Positions 23,569 to 35,351 are shown, numbered from the stretch's first letter. The stretch is DNA of 64,000 bases from Gymnopus androsaceus JB14 (GCA_009733575.1 ML769539.1:12812-76811); one strand, 5' to 3'. Notes: generated from the letters alone by a model not told the origin. Numbers and translations are program-made.

Positions 23569-25481
23569 CTAGTCATCCTCCTCCTCGCTACTATCCTCTT
23601 CCTCATCTGTATCACCGTCGCTTTCTTCTTCTTCTTCTTCTTCGCTTTCATCTGGACCAGCAGTCCAGTCAGAAACATCGAGTTTTTCATTCTTGACGGA
23701 CTCTGCGTATGAGATGAGCGAAAGACCAAAGCATTCTTTGAGAGATTCTTGTCCACCTTCGGATGCTACTTCGTACCCGGCCTGCGTGACACAACGCGTC
23801 AGCTCAGCCTTTGCCCCCACTTTTGTGTTTTTGCCTAGGATGCACCCATCAACCTTTGGCGCTGTAAAGGAATTTGTGTCAGAGATTTCATTCAAAACGC
23901 ACAACATGTAGCTCACCCATCCTCAATAACACAATGGTCCAGAAGGACGCAACCCGTAATCCTTACCATCTTCCCAATGACACAGTGTTTTCCGACGACG
24001 GATTTCTTGATCGTTGTGCGCTCAGATACTTGGGTAAAGGAACCGATGATCGTGTCAGAGGATATCTGCGCCTTTGGGTCGATAAGCGATCGGTTTTGGG
24101 GGTCTGTCGGGAGGGAGTAGGTAGTTTCTGCTAGAAGCTAAAGCGAAAATGAAACAGTTCAATAACTGTAGAGTAAAGACTGACAAAGACCTACGCGTCG
24201 GTTCATGTCCAATAGAGAGTGGATGTTGTTGACCCGCGTTGCGAATCCTTCTTTGGCAGAATGCAGCACTAGCCCAACTCTTAAACTTGATGAGCTGATT
24301 GTTGATTCTGGGTCGAAAGGAGACGACGCGTCTGCGTCGTCGGATTGGTGGATGTACATGTTTGCTGGTCAATTTCGGGGGGGACCGCAGGGTGGAATGT
24401 TTTAGTGAAACGTCCTGAGTGAGTACGTTCGTGATCGGGTTTAAGACTAGAAGGAGAATATTTCATCAGACGCAAGGAAAAAAAGAAGTAGTAGCTTACT
24501 GGCTCCATATTTCTCGCGTTTTTTCCGCTGATACTGAACCTTGCATAACCAAGGAATGAATTCCTCTCTGAACGAATCAAAGTGCTTCTTTTCTTGTAAA
24601 AGATCTAACACCGATCTTCGACAAACATATACATGCGAATCTTGATATCTGTTTGAAAGTTTTGTTCGCGGATATCTGATGTATATATTAACAACAAGGA
24701 ATATATACAGGATGAAGTAACCGTACTGGGATAAAAGCGACATTCTCAGTTCCATCTCGTCGGAGTTGCGGTCCAAGTCGTCTGGAGTTTCCACTTGAAG
24801 TAATGTTCCAGTCGGCTCGTCCCAAACCATGGGTACTGGAGGCGGTATTGTTCCCCAGTCTTCGACCAACGAGTTTTTCTCAGGTTGATGGGCCGCAAAC
24901 CAGCAGGTAGTCGCGACTGACCCATCGCTAACGCTTTCCGCGCGATACTTGTTCAAGATAGAGCTAAGAGAAAGGGAAGGAGGAGGTATGAAGTCACAGG
25001 GAAGAACGATGAAATCTTCTGATATCCGGGTTGCGAAATGTCGCAGAAGAGTGCACGTTCCAGTATTACTTTCGGGAGATTCGTCGTAGGTCTGAACATC
25101 GATACGAAGTGTAGAAAGTCCAGAGTGTACGTGATGTGATATCATCGGACGATGAATTGAGGGGCAAATTAGCAGAACATCTACGAAATCATCAGTAACT
25201 TTGAAGGACAGAAAGAAATAGCTTCGAGTACCTTTGACACCAGCTTGCTCTATCCAAGAAAGGACATAATCTATCATCGGTTTATTAGCTACAGGTACCA
25301 ATGCTTTTGGGCATGGCTCTACGCCATGATTGCTGGTAAGAGGTACAAGTCTGTTATCGTGCTTTAGATCGCGAAATATGAGAAGGAAGAATATATTTAA
25401 TCACTCGTTTCCAAAGCCTGCTATCACCACTGCCAAAAATTCACGCGTAACTGGTTCAGAAGTCGCGACACCGAGATCCAT
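23569..25481 (-). CDS. GCD1: Translation initiation factor eIF2B subunit gamma
   Basis: Catalytic-subcomplex member of the eIF2 guanine-nucleotide exchange factor, acting in the cytoplasm. The N-terminal nucleotidyltransferase-like domain reads FLAVVIAGFGNE, PCPKALVPVANKPMIDYVLS and ISEDFIVLPCDFIPP. The C-terminal left-handed beta-helix carries the hexapeptide rhythm (KKSVVGKHCVIGKMVRITGC, then LLDHCVIEDG and DGCILGKNTKVGAKAELTRC). The protein ends in an acidic tail encoded by a GAA/GAG run at 23620-23650. The ATG is at 25479-25481, and several introns are visible, for example about 25321-25410 and 23868-23922. After the 23.9 kb intron the frame needs one base fewer in an AAA run near 23860. 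It is head to head with the next gene over 109 bp. Confidence 0.92.
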
Positions 25482-25590
25482 GTTGAAGGCAGAAAGTTAA
25501 GAGCAAAATGACTAGGTTCAGCACTTTTCTGACGCCCGTGACAAATATTTAGCGGCGCCGGCAGGCAATAATTTCTTGCTTCTGACAGCC

Positions 25591-26448
25591 ATGAGCAGCC
25601 GTCTCGCGTCTTTCAAAGGTCCTTCTACTCCTACATCGTCTCCTGTCCAACAGCGAAAAACTAGTAGTGCTCCTCCATCTCCTGCAAAAGCTATTGAATC
25701 TACCTACCATCGGAAATTAAGGACCTTGTTACAGGAATTACGGGCCTCAACAGAGACCTGGGATGATCTCGTTCTCGATGACGGTTTAAAGGCAGCAAAA
25801 AGTCTTGTTGATACTCGCACAGAGCTAGAGTATGCTGTAACTATTCTGCATATACTTCTTAAATCAGACGCGTTTCGCCGTACAGTAATGCCTTGTTGCG
25901 TGCTCCCAACCGTCTACCTCGTACACATCTCGTCGGCCCGAAGTTGGAATACATGGAGAAAAGAATAAATGAGCTCGACAATGTTCTCCTCAAACTGGTG
26001 ATATTCCTCTCATCTGTTTCATGGTCCACTAGTTGATAGTGTATGTTTAGCAAAAACAGTTTCGCAAAATGAATGCGATAGTAGAGAATCTTGAGGCTTT
26101 GGTCGTGGAAGCACATAAGAACAAGGGATGGCAATGGGTAGAACAAGAACCTCTTTGGACGACATGGTCCCTGGAGAAATTTGGTATGTCCACTTCTTTC
26201 TTTAATGGCTTGAATTTACCTCTCTATGATCGCTGTAGCATCAAGCATACCTGAAATTCTAAAACCCTACCATCGCGCACTTGACAGTCATGTTACTCTA
26301 GTCAACACCCTTAGGAGTCATTCAGGTGTCTTTTGAAGAATCTCGCGATGCCATCACAAAGTGGGCAGAGCAACCTTGGCTCGAAGAATATGGATGGGAA
26401 GCGAAATGGGAAGATTTATGCTCAGTTGAGATAGATCGATGGAATTGA
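25591..26448 (+). CDS. Conserved fungal helical protein of unknown function
   Basis: Four exons: 25591-25829, 25886-25997, 26051-26183 and 26239-26448. All junctions keep frame. The N-terminal 35 residues are Ser/Pro/Thr-rich. The rest is predicted helical: HRKLRTLLQELRASTETWDD, then KSLVDTRTELDNALL, KLEYMEKRINELDNVL, RKMNAIVENLEALVVEAHKN. It ends in a Trp-rich segment (WAEQPWLEEYGWEAKWEDL). It looks like a conserved single-copy protein, but I cannot name its family. In the last exon the conserved frame (SFEESRDAITKW) is reached only if one G near 26325 is ignored. It shares a 109 bp bidirectional promoter with eIF2B gamma. Confidence 0.7.
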
Positions 26449-26726
26449 TGTTCAAGTCCTTGATTTGAGATATAGCGCATTGCTATTTGCCAGGCTATCC
26501 ATAATTCTTCTTTAGCATCAGGTACTCGTCTAGTAGTAGCAATTCCTCTCATCATTAGTACTCGACATACTCGTATGGCCACACCGCACCGAAAACGGTG
26601 CACGTCGCAAAGATGCTTCTTCTACTTCCAACCTCTTGCCCTCGTCTGCCTTGACGGTCTAAGTAAAACTGTCTAAATCTGTGTTGTTGGCATTTTACTG
26701 TCCTGGGCTTTTCTAAAGCATGGGCG

Positions 26727-26868
26727 GTCTGAATAGATGCAGGGTTAGAATCAAAAATTGAAAAGCGAGCAAAATAAATTAAAAGAATAATCTCGTACAT
26801 AAGACTCCATATTCCAAACTGGGGAATCGAACCCCGGGCTGCTGTGCATATCAAAGACAAAATACTGT
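26727..26868 (-). pseudogene. 3'-half tRNA-Glu copy with duplicated 3' flank
   Basis: On the minus strand the T arm (CGGGG-TTCGATT-CCCCA), variable loop and 3' anticodon-stem strand (ACAGC) match the intact tRNA-Glu at 31637-31738. About 90 bp of 3' flank is also shared ('ctgaatagatgc', the A-rich tract, 'catattcca'). The acceptor strand reads GTTTGGA instead of CATTGGA. The 5' half beyond about 26868 is gone, replaced within about 10 bp by the F-box copy. It cannot fold into a tRNA. Confidence 0.8.
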
Positions 26869-26875
26869 ATCATTA

Positions 26876-27475
26876 TGAGACTAGCACTCGTGAAATGATT
26901 CTCCTCATCCCCACAGCATCCAACTCGACCAGATCTTGGAAAAACTCACTCTTCCAGCCTTGACCGAGCTGGTTCTAACATCCCGAGCGCCTTGGTGTCA
27001 TCAACATGTTTTGGATTCACGACTCGCAGTAGGTTCATCGTCAAGCTTGAGCTTCATATCCACATCTACCCTGCGCAACTCTTGCAGTGTTTGAGAGTGA
27101 CGCTTTTATTGGTGAACCTCATTCTACGCGTCTTTCCCAACCAGCTGCTTGATCCTTTCCTCGATGCAATGTCATTACGGCCTATGCCATTCCAAGGCAA
27201 CATCTTACCCGCACTACACACGCTGACCCTTGTCGGTCCTTGTGCTAATATGTCCAAAGCTTTTGGACATGATCGAATCCCGATGTCAGCCAACCGCGCG
27301 CGCGCCATACCAGTTTCTGAAGCAGGTGGATTTGGATTTCGAGGGGATCCACAAGTTGCTTCACATTTCTACTGAAGACCTTGTGCGTCTGGGAAGGATG
27401 ATGAAGCAAGATGGTTTCCAGCTGAAGATATTGAGACCCTGTCCCACTCACAGATGCCCCAGCAATAGATAGCAT
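26876..27475 (+). pseudogene. 3' fragment of F-box gene (left-arm copy)
   Basis: Matches the last 190 codons of the F-box gene at 54959-56604. Readable pieces are PALTELVLTSRAPWCHQ, LINLILRVFPNQLLDPF-like, then PMPFQGNILPALHTLTL, DLDFEGIHKLLH and QDGFQLKILRPC. Several one-base shifts break the frame (near 27000, 27250 and 27300). It has no F-box and no start. Confidence 0.85.
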
Positions 27476-30305
27476 TGTTAAGGAGAACGATGAGAACGAA
27501 ACCCCACTTGTTTGTCTGCGAACTGATGTTGATACTGTTCAAAGATGCTCGATGATAAAGCGAGAAGACTGCTTTTGAATGTTAGAGTTGGAAACAATAC
27601 GCATGATAACATATATATATGAATACCGAGCATGTATCGTTATGTATATACTTAGAAAAGTTTGGTACATACGGGGAGGAGGTCTTTGAATTGTCTGATC
27701 CAACCTTGGATCATACACCCCGCATACGTTGTATGGTGAAAGCGTTGATGAAGGAACTTCCAGCTTATGCATAAGAGCTAGTGGAGATGATCGAGGATAG
27801 TCTGAGAGCGGTCCAATCCAAACTTGAGGTATTGTGGCGGGGTTCTTTGACTTGATAGATTTCAACTTGGCTGTCCAGGATCCGGCGTATATGAGCTCAT
27901 TGTAGGTAGTACCAGTGAAATCACCAATAACTTGTTGTTCTAGGACCCCTCAATTTGAGACAGGAAATGGTGCATTCTGTTGGTAAAACCAATCGTTTCA
28001 AATCACTTTGAAGAAAAAAATACTGCAGAAAATAAATACACCTTGGAAGACACCGTAAAATGAATAATGTTTGAAAGTAGAGCGAGAGAGGAAGAAAGTT
28101 ATCGCAGAAAAATCAAATACAGTACCCGTGAGTCGTTGAACTCAGACGCTCAAAATTTGCATCCTTCTTTTCCACCCACAACGACCTCCTTGTCCTTGAC
28201 AGAAAAATATGCAATCCAACCGCTCACGCATTATTCTGTTGATGATCTTTTTTGACGACTTGTTGACCAACGATATTTCTTCTTGCTCATCTGTCGATAG
28301 AGGTTGTTGAACGCGATTGCCACTGCCCGCTTCAGCATCCTGGCTCTGCAGGATTCTCCATCACGCTGTAAATTGTCTTGTGCAGCTCGGAGTTTGGAGA
28401 TGACTTTGTCGTCGTCTTTTAATCCGCATTGCCCGACAATGGTATTTTGCATCATCCTCCGCAGAAATTTCCAACTCCAGGACCGGCTCCCGACCCTGTT
28501 AGCTTTGTTAGCACAGAATCAACCTCTGCTGAGACTGCTCGATGGAGCTTTCACCTCAGCATCGGCATCTGCGGAATTCAATTCAGCTCGAACACGGATG
28601 TCGGATCCGATTCCACCACCTCTAGCAATGGAGACTGACTACCCTGTTACACCTACAAAAGTTCGTCCGTTGTACTTGTTTCAGTGTTCAGCTGCCCAGT
28701 TCCAGCTGTCGATTCTTCATTTGGCTCGAGTTCAAAAACATGGCTCGCTCGAGCGCCATAGTGTGCGCCCAGGTGCTAGTACTTGCATCCATCACACATA
28801 CCGCATCGGTAGCTTGCTTTCACAGTACCTTCCACACAGGGGTGTTGGGAATCTTGAAGAACTTGGTCGGTCAATGGTCGGAAGCTTGATGTTGAGGTCT
28901 TTGCTGGTCTTGGGTCACCCGGTCGCACTCTGGACATCGGACACGGTCGTTTAACACACCTCATGGCTTTATTTCTGCTCCGTCGATGTGGTTTCGAGGA
29001 AAGAAAGGTTGCTTTGCGGAACCGCATCTCGCGCTGATGGCGCCATCATCATCACGTGCAACCTGACTCATTCTTACTCGATTCCATTGTTGGATCATTC
29101 GTGGCATTGCTGGATTATTCGTGGGTGCTGAAGGAGCTCAGAAAGGCTGTCTTGACCCTGGGGACCGATCTCTGGAGTGCCCTCATTTTCTCCGCCGACT
29201 GGAGCCGCAGTTGGCCGTGAGGGCACCAATTTTTCGTTTCGGCGTTTCCTGGGTCCTTCCGGATTTCCATGCTTATGAAGTTGTTAAGTATGGAGGAAGC
29301 TGATGGGCATCCCCTCCCTGAATGATAGGAAACCCGAGCTGAATTTGGTGGTTAGGTGGATAAACGCTTCTGAGAAGAACCGAGAAAGGCAGAGATACGA
29401 CGTAGTGAGCTGGTTGAGACGCGGCCGTGAACCGAGATGTAGGACTATTAAGGAGTGATACATTAGTGGAACGAAGTTCGAGTATCGAAAACTAAGAGGT
29501 ACGTCCCTGCCTCGTGAAACGCGATTGACAGAGGCTAATACGCATTCGTCCTTTCGTAAGGCATTTATATTTGCTGGGAGACTGAGATCAAGAAGCACGA
29601 AGCCGCTCTTTTGGGTCACAACCTTTTCAGGTCTCGCCCAAATCCAATTTTTTTGGATACCGTTTTTCACTTGCGGAGTTCATTTGAGCAATATTTAAAA
29701 TGCGATCCCTCACTCATCTTGACCTCAAACACCCTCGCCCGCATTCAATCCTCTTTCTTTTACCCAAAACATGCCCAGGTGCGCGTCACATCCTCTCTTT
29801 TGTCTACTGGCCTGATAGCTCCCTAGAAGCCCTTACCATTCTGCGCTACGCCACCGCCGAGCAGTAGCAGCAAATGACTTGAGGTTGAACAACTTGAGGC
29901 AGGCTCCAGCTGTACGTGCGATCTAATTTCAATCCTCGATAAAATCACTAATTGGCTTCATCGATGTAGCAAGCAGAAGCTGATCCAGTAATGGCGCCTC
30001 GCGTCAGACCATTCACTAAATTCGACCGATACGTGTTATGTGTACGTCTCTAATCTTAAGTCTTCCTGTTTCTACCATTCTGACCATTTTACTAGATGAT
30101 AATTCTTTTGACCCTTTTGCGTGCTGTAAATCAAACTATGCTTGAATACATTGTCGCCAATCTTGCTAGAAATTAAAACCCATCTTATAGCAGGTGAGTT
30201 TATTGTATACTATTGAGCTTCCTCCTCTAATGAGTACGACAGACTTTATGCATTATTGATTAAACCAGTTGTACTTACTCTTTCGCTGCATTCCTGTTTA
30301 TGCTA
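27476..30305. other. Left-arm interior: decayed copies of right-arm sequence
   Basis: Mirror of 52127-54955. It contains relics of a coiled-coil type frame (plus strand shadow near 28300-28640), an open frame at 29284-29670 (minus) matching 52818-53159, and a block at 29770-30180 (plus). The last has exon-like pieces (PRVRPFTKFDRYVLC, then LLTLLRAVNQTMLEYIV) split by plausible introns but also by in-frame stops. None looks like an intact gene. Confidence 0.5.
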
Positions 30306-31500
30306 CTTCGACAAACATATCAATGTTACATTCATTGCCGTGCTAGCTGTTGGACCTCCATAATCCAAGAGTGCAAACGTGTATTCTCTGTAAACTGTCT
30401 TAAATTTCACGCTCCCTTTCGAACAAAGAAATACCTCTTACCCGGTTTCCAGCTCCCAAACATATTGGTCGATTCACAATCGGAAGATATCGGTCCACTT
30501 CTAGGTTCGTTAGAACATCTCTGCTTTCACCAGCATCGAGATACACGCGGGAGAATGCGACGAGCTGCCTTTGGGCGCGTACAATGTTCGACACTCGTTG
30601 GAGGAGATAAACGTTTAAGAGTGGTTTGTCGGGGCTGCGATGAAAAAATCGAAGAACATACCTGAGCCACATAACTACCAGCAGCACTACCCTCGTTGGT
30701 GAGTGCATGGAATGTTAATGGTCTCGCCGGCTGTAAAGGTTTTGACGCCACCTGAAGAAGTCGCATTGAATGCAGAGATGGAAAAGCTGGTGAAGGACAA
30801 GCCATAACCAAACCAGTACTGACGACTATCTTCAGTGACTTACAAGATAAAACAGCCAACCAGAATACATACTGTAGGGAACGAATAGATGTCGGTATAG
30901 TTCAGGTCGTGTGCTGTGGTGTGGTAACTGCTCGATCGTCATACATCAGCGCGTTCAACGATTACGGGGATACGCATCGTACTTGTAAAAATCGGGCAGC
31001 GACGCAGCATTAAATGGGACACTGAGCGGCATTCTTCCTCCTGGGCTCATTTCGCCAAATAAGACATCAGATATGGCTTGTCCTCCTGATTGACCGGGAA
31101 GAACTACACAAATATTAGTTGGACAACGCATTCGAATGAACAGATCGTAATACTGTTTCTAAACAGGCTGCACAGCGTGCATAATAATCAGGAATAGCGA
31201 ATGGCCTTCCTCCTTGCAATACCAGTACGATGGGGATCCCAAGTTCAGATGATGCGTCGGCAAGGACGGCTATGAAGAAGGTTACAGAGAGACAATCAAG
31301 TTGGTAGAATATACTAGTACTTTGATTATCTGACAACCCTAGTGTTGCCCATTCGTCGATATAGAAATCATAAAACTGAATCATTCCGCCAGTGAATCAT
31401 TGTGGAAGAGTATTGGCAGTTGAGTATGTATATGCGCCTGAGACAGCTGCATCAACCCTGCATCGTCCGCAATCAAAGCTCCAATCGTCTAGCGCAGTAA
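30306..31500 (-). pseudogene. GH3-PA14 glycosidase 3' fragment (left-arm copy)
   Basis: Minus-strand copy of the 3' part of the GH3 gene at 48424-52126. Present are the nucleophile region remnant (GFD...ADDAG with an 8 bp deletion), MIQFYDFYI, then a direct jump to the ATLGLSDNQ block, LGIPIVLVLQGGRPFAIPDY, the fibronectin-like ETI...NEGSAAGSYVAQ region and the C-terminal QRQLVAFSRVYLDAGESRDV. The whole PA14 domain and the surrounding 1.2 kb are deleted at the junction near 31343. Frameshifts and loss of the N-terminal catalytic half make it nonfunctional. Confidence 0.88.
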
Positions 31501-31636
31501 AATTGCCTGAATCTGTGTCAGCCTGTTGTTCAGCTGTTTCAGCTAGCCTGAATAGATGCGGGCATCGAAAACTCGAAAACCGAACAAAAATTCAAAAAGA
31601 CACAGAATCGTCATCCGATTATATCAGACTAGCATA

Positions 31637-31738
31637 TTCCAATGCGGGGAATCGAACCCCGGGCTGCTGTGCACAATGCCAGATCATCGATTTGAAAGAT
31701 ATGAAAGACAGCAATGTTAGCCACTACACCACATTGGA
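31637..31738 (-). tRNA. tRNA-Glu (anticodon TTC) with intron
   Basis: 102 nt on the minus strand with a complete cloverleaf. The acceptor stem is TCCAATG/CATTGGA. The D arm GTGT...ACAT has loop AGTGGCTA. The anticodon stem is GCTGT/ACAGC with loop CTTTCA, and the T arm is CGGGG-TTCGATT-CCCCG. A 30 nt intron lies one base after the anticodon, and T-runs follow downstream at about 31586-31600. This is the intact partner of the 3'-half copy at 26727-26868. Confidence 0.93.
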
Positions 31739-31933
31739 TATCTCTTTTGGAAGATCCATCACTAATACGTAATGTAATGTTTAGGAACAACGATAGCAGA
31801 TATCCAAAGGAAACGATCGCCACATGTACTTGTCATCAGGTAAGCATCGCACATTCCATCTTTTCTCTCTGACAAATGTTTCGTCATCCTTTTTGAAAGT
31901 AGTAATAATACAACAGCACAAATATAAGTAAGT

Positions 31934-34900
31934 TTATAAATCTTCATCATCAGATATATGGATTTCATCCGCATTAGCAGTTGTAGCAGGAGCATCAGCA
32001 TCTGTGGCTTTTTGGTGCAACGCTGTCTGCGTAGCGGCGACGAATGCTGGTGCATTGCCCGCCTCCCGCTCCGCAGCTGCCATTGCATCCGACGCATTCT
32101 CCACAGCGTCGGCCTGGCGGGTTCCTTGTCGAGCAGCCATAGTCTGTGCAGCAATATAACTGGCTTCTGTGTTGAACTGCGCCTGCACACTACGCTTGAT
32201 ACGCAACATCTCCCTGAATGTGTCTTCCGATCCCGTCTCGTACTCGAATGCGTTCCACTCGGACCAGAATTGAGGATTGACTCGTGGATCGCAAAACTGT
32301 GAGGCATGGGCGTAGATAGCCCGTGCTCGGTCAATTTCACCAAGCTTGCGCTCGAGAGCAGCGAAGCGGAGACACATCTCCGCGGTTTGACGGTCTGGAA
32401 GGACTGCAGAGCATAGTCAGCTTCAAGTATGTTCAAGCTATTTGTTAACGAACCTTCAAGCGCTCGTTCGTATATGGACCGTGTTGCAGGCAAACCGTAA
32501 TTTTCTGTAGCTTTAGCGATATATATTGTGAACATCTACGGATTTTATTGATGAGCAACACGGAAAATGATAACGATGAGGTGCATACCTCGAAGCGATC
32601 TTCGTCAGCTATAACCTGCGTTGCACGGTCATATATTGACATAGCGCGTTTTGCCAACCCATATTCCTCCTCCAGCTTTGCGTACATCAGGAATATAGGT
32701 TTACACGACTTTGGAGGACACTTTCTCAAGTGCTTGTTCGAATAGATCGCGCGCGCGTTCGAGTTTGGATCCGCCCTGCAATGATTGAGAAAAGGATATA
32801 GCACAAGATATACAGCACTCACATATCGCTTTACAAATTTTGCAAGGTAGATATTCCAAAGTTCAAAAGAAATAGGAAAAGTGAAGAGCTCAACACCCCG
32901 GTCGTACACCTATATAGAAACTGATGAGAGATTGAATTCACATTAGCAACTGTTAAACGCACTTTGAAGCTCTCCTCGAAGTATTTATTTTCTTCTAAGA
33001 ATGCAGCATAGTTGACGATGATCTGGGCATTAGCAATCCGAAGGTCCAGAATCTTGTCGTAAACCGTTTTAGTCGTCTCTACTGTGCCAATAGATTCTTC
33101 CAAGTCGACATAAAACGACCACAGTTTGAGGGATTTGAACAACCGCGTTTGTGCTGACAAAGTCTAAACGAGGGGTTAGTACGGTTAAATAGCAATGTAG
33201 AACATAACATACGTGGTCGTGATAATTAATCTTCGTGTTCTTGGGGATAGCGGCAGCACGCTGCATAACCCGGATCGCTTCATCGTAATTACTACAAGGA
33301 AGGTTAGAACACGTTGAATGCAAGTCAGGTAGACTTACTCATGGCGAACCTCCAACTCTGCCCATTCACACCAGACCTCCGCCAAATCTTCCACAGCTTT
33401 GAAGTTGACTTTTGTACCCTTTTCAAGAATCTTGCGTGCGCTATCAAGATCCGGCTCTGCCTGTCCAGTGGTGCCGCCCTCTTCGTAGAATTTGGCAAAG
33501 TTGACGTATAATCGGTGAAGATTGGCGGTGGCTTTACGAGGATTGATTGTTTCTAGTGCCTTTGTATAGGTCTCAGCCACCTGTGAGTTTCATGAGCAAC
33601 AAGTCAGCGGAGAAAGCGCAAGGAGACCTCACCTTCTCATCATCTTCTCCCCAAAGAGCTACAAGTTTTTCCCATTCCTGTACGTCGTTGGGATTTCGTC
33701 GAATCAACACGCTGTTGATCAAGAAGGGCCTCCGGTCCATCAACTCCTCAAACTCCTTCATTTTCACATCTAATTCCTTTTCTGTTTCAGCAGCCTCCTC
33801 TTCGTCTTCTTCGTCAGCGAGAGCCTCCATCATTGCACTGATCAACGACTCCTCAAATTCCGCGTAGGAAGTCGAAGATTTGCGTAAAGTCCCGAATCGT
33901 CAGTACTGTCGCGAGGCCTTTCTCAAAGGTCTCCTTGGCACGCTCAAACTCTCCCCGTTTGACCCAATATGTCGCGAGTCCGGTCCAAAGACGCCCAGCC
34001 TGATCCTTATACACAGCAAACCCATCCTTTGCGATAATCCTCTCGATATTGAGTTTCCGAGGACTATTATAATCCTCATCTTCGTCGTAAGATGGCAGAG
34101 GTTTACCTGCGGCATCGACTGTAACAGCAGGACCTGCTATTCGCATGAGCTTTCCATCGACCGAGGCGGGTTCCGTTCCAGCCTCATTTTTCAGCCTCTT
34201 TAGCAGCATCGGCTTCATCTGCTGCATTGGATTTCAGAGTGTCTTCGATATCGAGCCCAACGTCGTCCGAAAACTTTTCAACCACTTCGATCCAATCGCC
34301 TAATAATTGGTATGGGCTTTTCCCCTCGGGACTGTGATATTCTCCTTTGGCAGCCTTTCGGGCCAAGGAGAGAAGGAGTTTGGCAGCTTCGAGCGGACGT
34401 GCTTTTCCATCAATAGGATGTAGCAGGAGATGTGTAAAGTTTTCTGTGACGCTAGGGTCAACCGTGATATAGCGCCGGTACACTGCGACAAGAGTAGAGC
34501 CACCTCTAGACTCTGCCCACAGAAGATATCGCACCCATATACGCGAATGAAGAGAGGGAGGTAGAGTTCGTAGCACTCGATCAAATGTGTGTCGGGCATG
34601 AGTGTAGGAGATGAGAGGTGGGCACATTGGGTGAAAGAAGATTGAAAGGTACATGAGCCACAGCCGGGGAAGCTGCAAGCACGAGTCAGTACACAGAGAA
34701 AATATTGCCAGCACAAGGACTTACATTGGGTAACCACATTAAAGCACGTTCAAAGGTCGCGATTAGCGATTTCCATTCCTCCCAACCAATTATTCCGTTG
34801 AGACCACCTTCCCATTGCTCCAAGTCCTCTCGTTCTTCGACCAACGCGTCCTTCATTTCAGGAAACTTCTTTCTGCCGCCAGCTCTTTTCTTCACAATTT

Positions 34901-35297
34901 GCTTGCCCAAAACAAAGGACATGCGCATCGTCAAATAAGATTTCCATAGTTTGAAAGAGTTTGGAAAGTGCACGAGTGCTGATTCGTAGAGGTAGGTCAG
35001 TCGCTGCAGCGAAATGCGGGAAAAAGGTGTAGCCAGAGGTCCTAAAAGTGCTGCAACTGATTCTGAGAGATCAGACCGCTCAAGTTTGTTTTCGGCGACA
35101 AACGCCTCTCTTGCAGTGTGTATTGTTGACCACCAAGCCTGAAAAGACTGAGGATTTCTGAGCAAGTTTTCTTCGCGGTACAGGTCTTTGGGCGTAATAA
35201 GGTCTGGGACAGAGTCGGGAGTTGGGACAGGCAGAGTAAGCGGAAATAAAGTCTGTAGTTCCTCCACTGAGGACATTTTGGAGGCAACCGAAGGCAT
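31934..35297 (-). CDS. SYF1: Pre-mRNA splicing factor SYF1
   Basis: HAT-repeat scaffold of the Prp19-associated (NTC) spliceosome complex, nuclear. About nine exons from the ATG at 35297 (a second ATG lies eight codons in). HAT repeats appear throughout as paired aromatic helices: [112 protein letters not shown]. The C terminus holds [11 protein letters not shown] and an acidic end ([11 protein letters not shown]), as in the family. Exons at 33335-33580, 33069-33290 and others join in phase. At about 33866-33873 the frame must skip one base to pass from TQIFD to [13 protein letters not shown]. It is head to head with BET4, with 54 bp between starts. Confidence 0.95.
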
Positions 35298-35351
35298 TTT
35301 GGATGAGGGACGGAGGCAAGTTTGGGCGCTTGTTTCTTCTTCTCATCATCC
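35298..35351. promoter_or_regulatory. 54 bp divergent gap between SYF1 and BET4
   Basis: The two start codons face away from each other over 54 bp. No TATA box is present. Each promoter must overlap the other gene's leader or coding start, so a shared bidirectional promoter is inferred. Confidence 0.55.

Larger units (their letters stand above)
26876..31500. repeat. Left arm of a large inverted duplication
   Basis: Reads as the reverse complement of about 49700-55560, with many landmarks in order: F-box 3' half, a decayed coiled-coil-type frame, a conserved 110-128 codon open frame, a GC-rich exon-like block and the GH3 3' half. By eye the central part differs at only a few per cent of sites. 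The left arm lacks about 1.2 kb present in the right arm (49850-51066). Both parent genes are cut off here but continue beyond the arm on the right, so this arm is the copy. It sits exactly between the two tRNA-Glu copies. Confidence 0.88.

Noticed and set aside
23620..23650. GAA/TTC trinucleotide tract as a possible regulatory microsatellite
   Set aside because: It encodes the acidic C-terminal tail of eIF2B gamma in frame.
24055..24405. Plus-strand frames over the eIF2B gamma gene
   Set aside because: Antisense shadows of exons with clear minus-strand family motifs.
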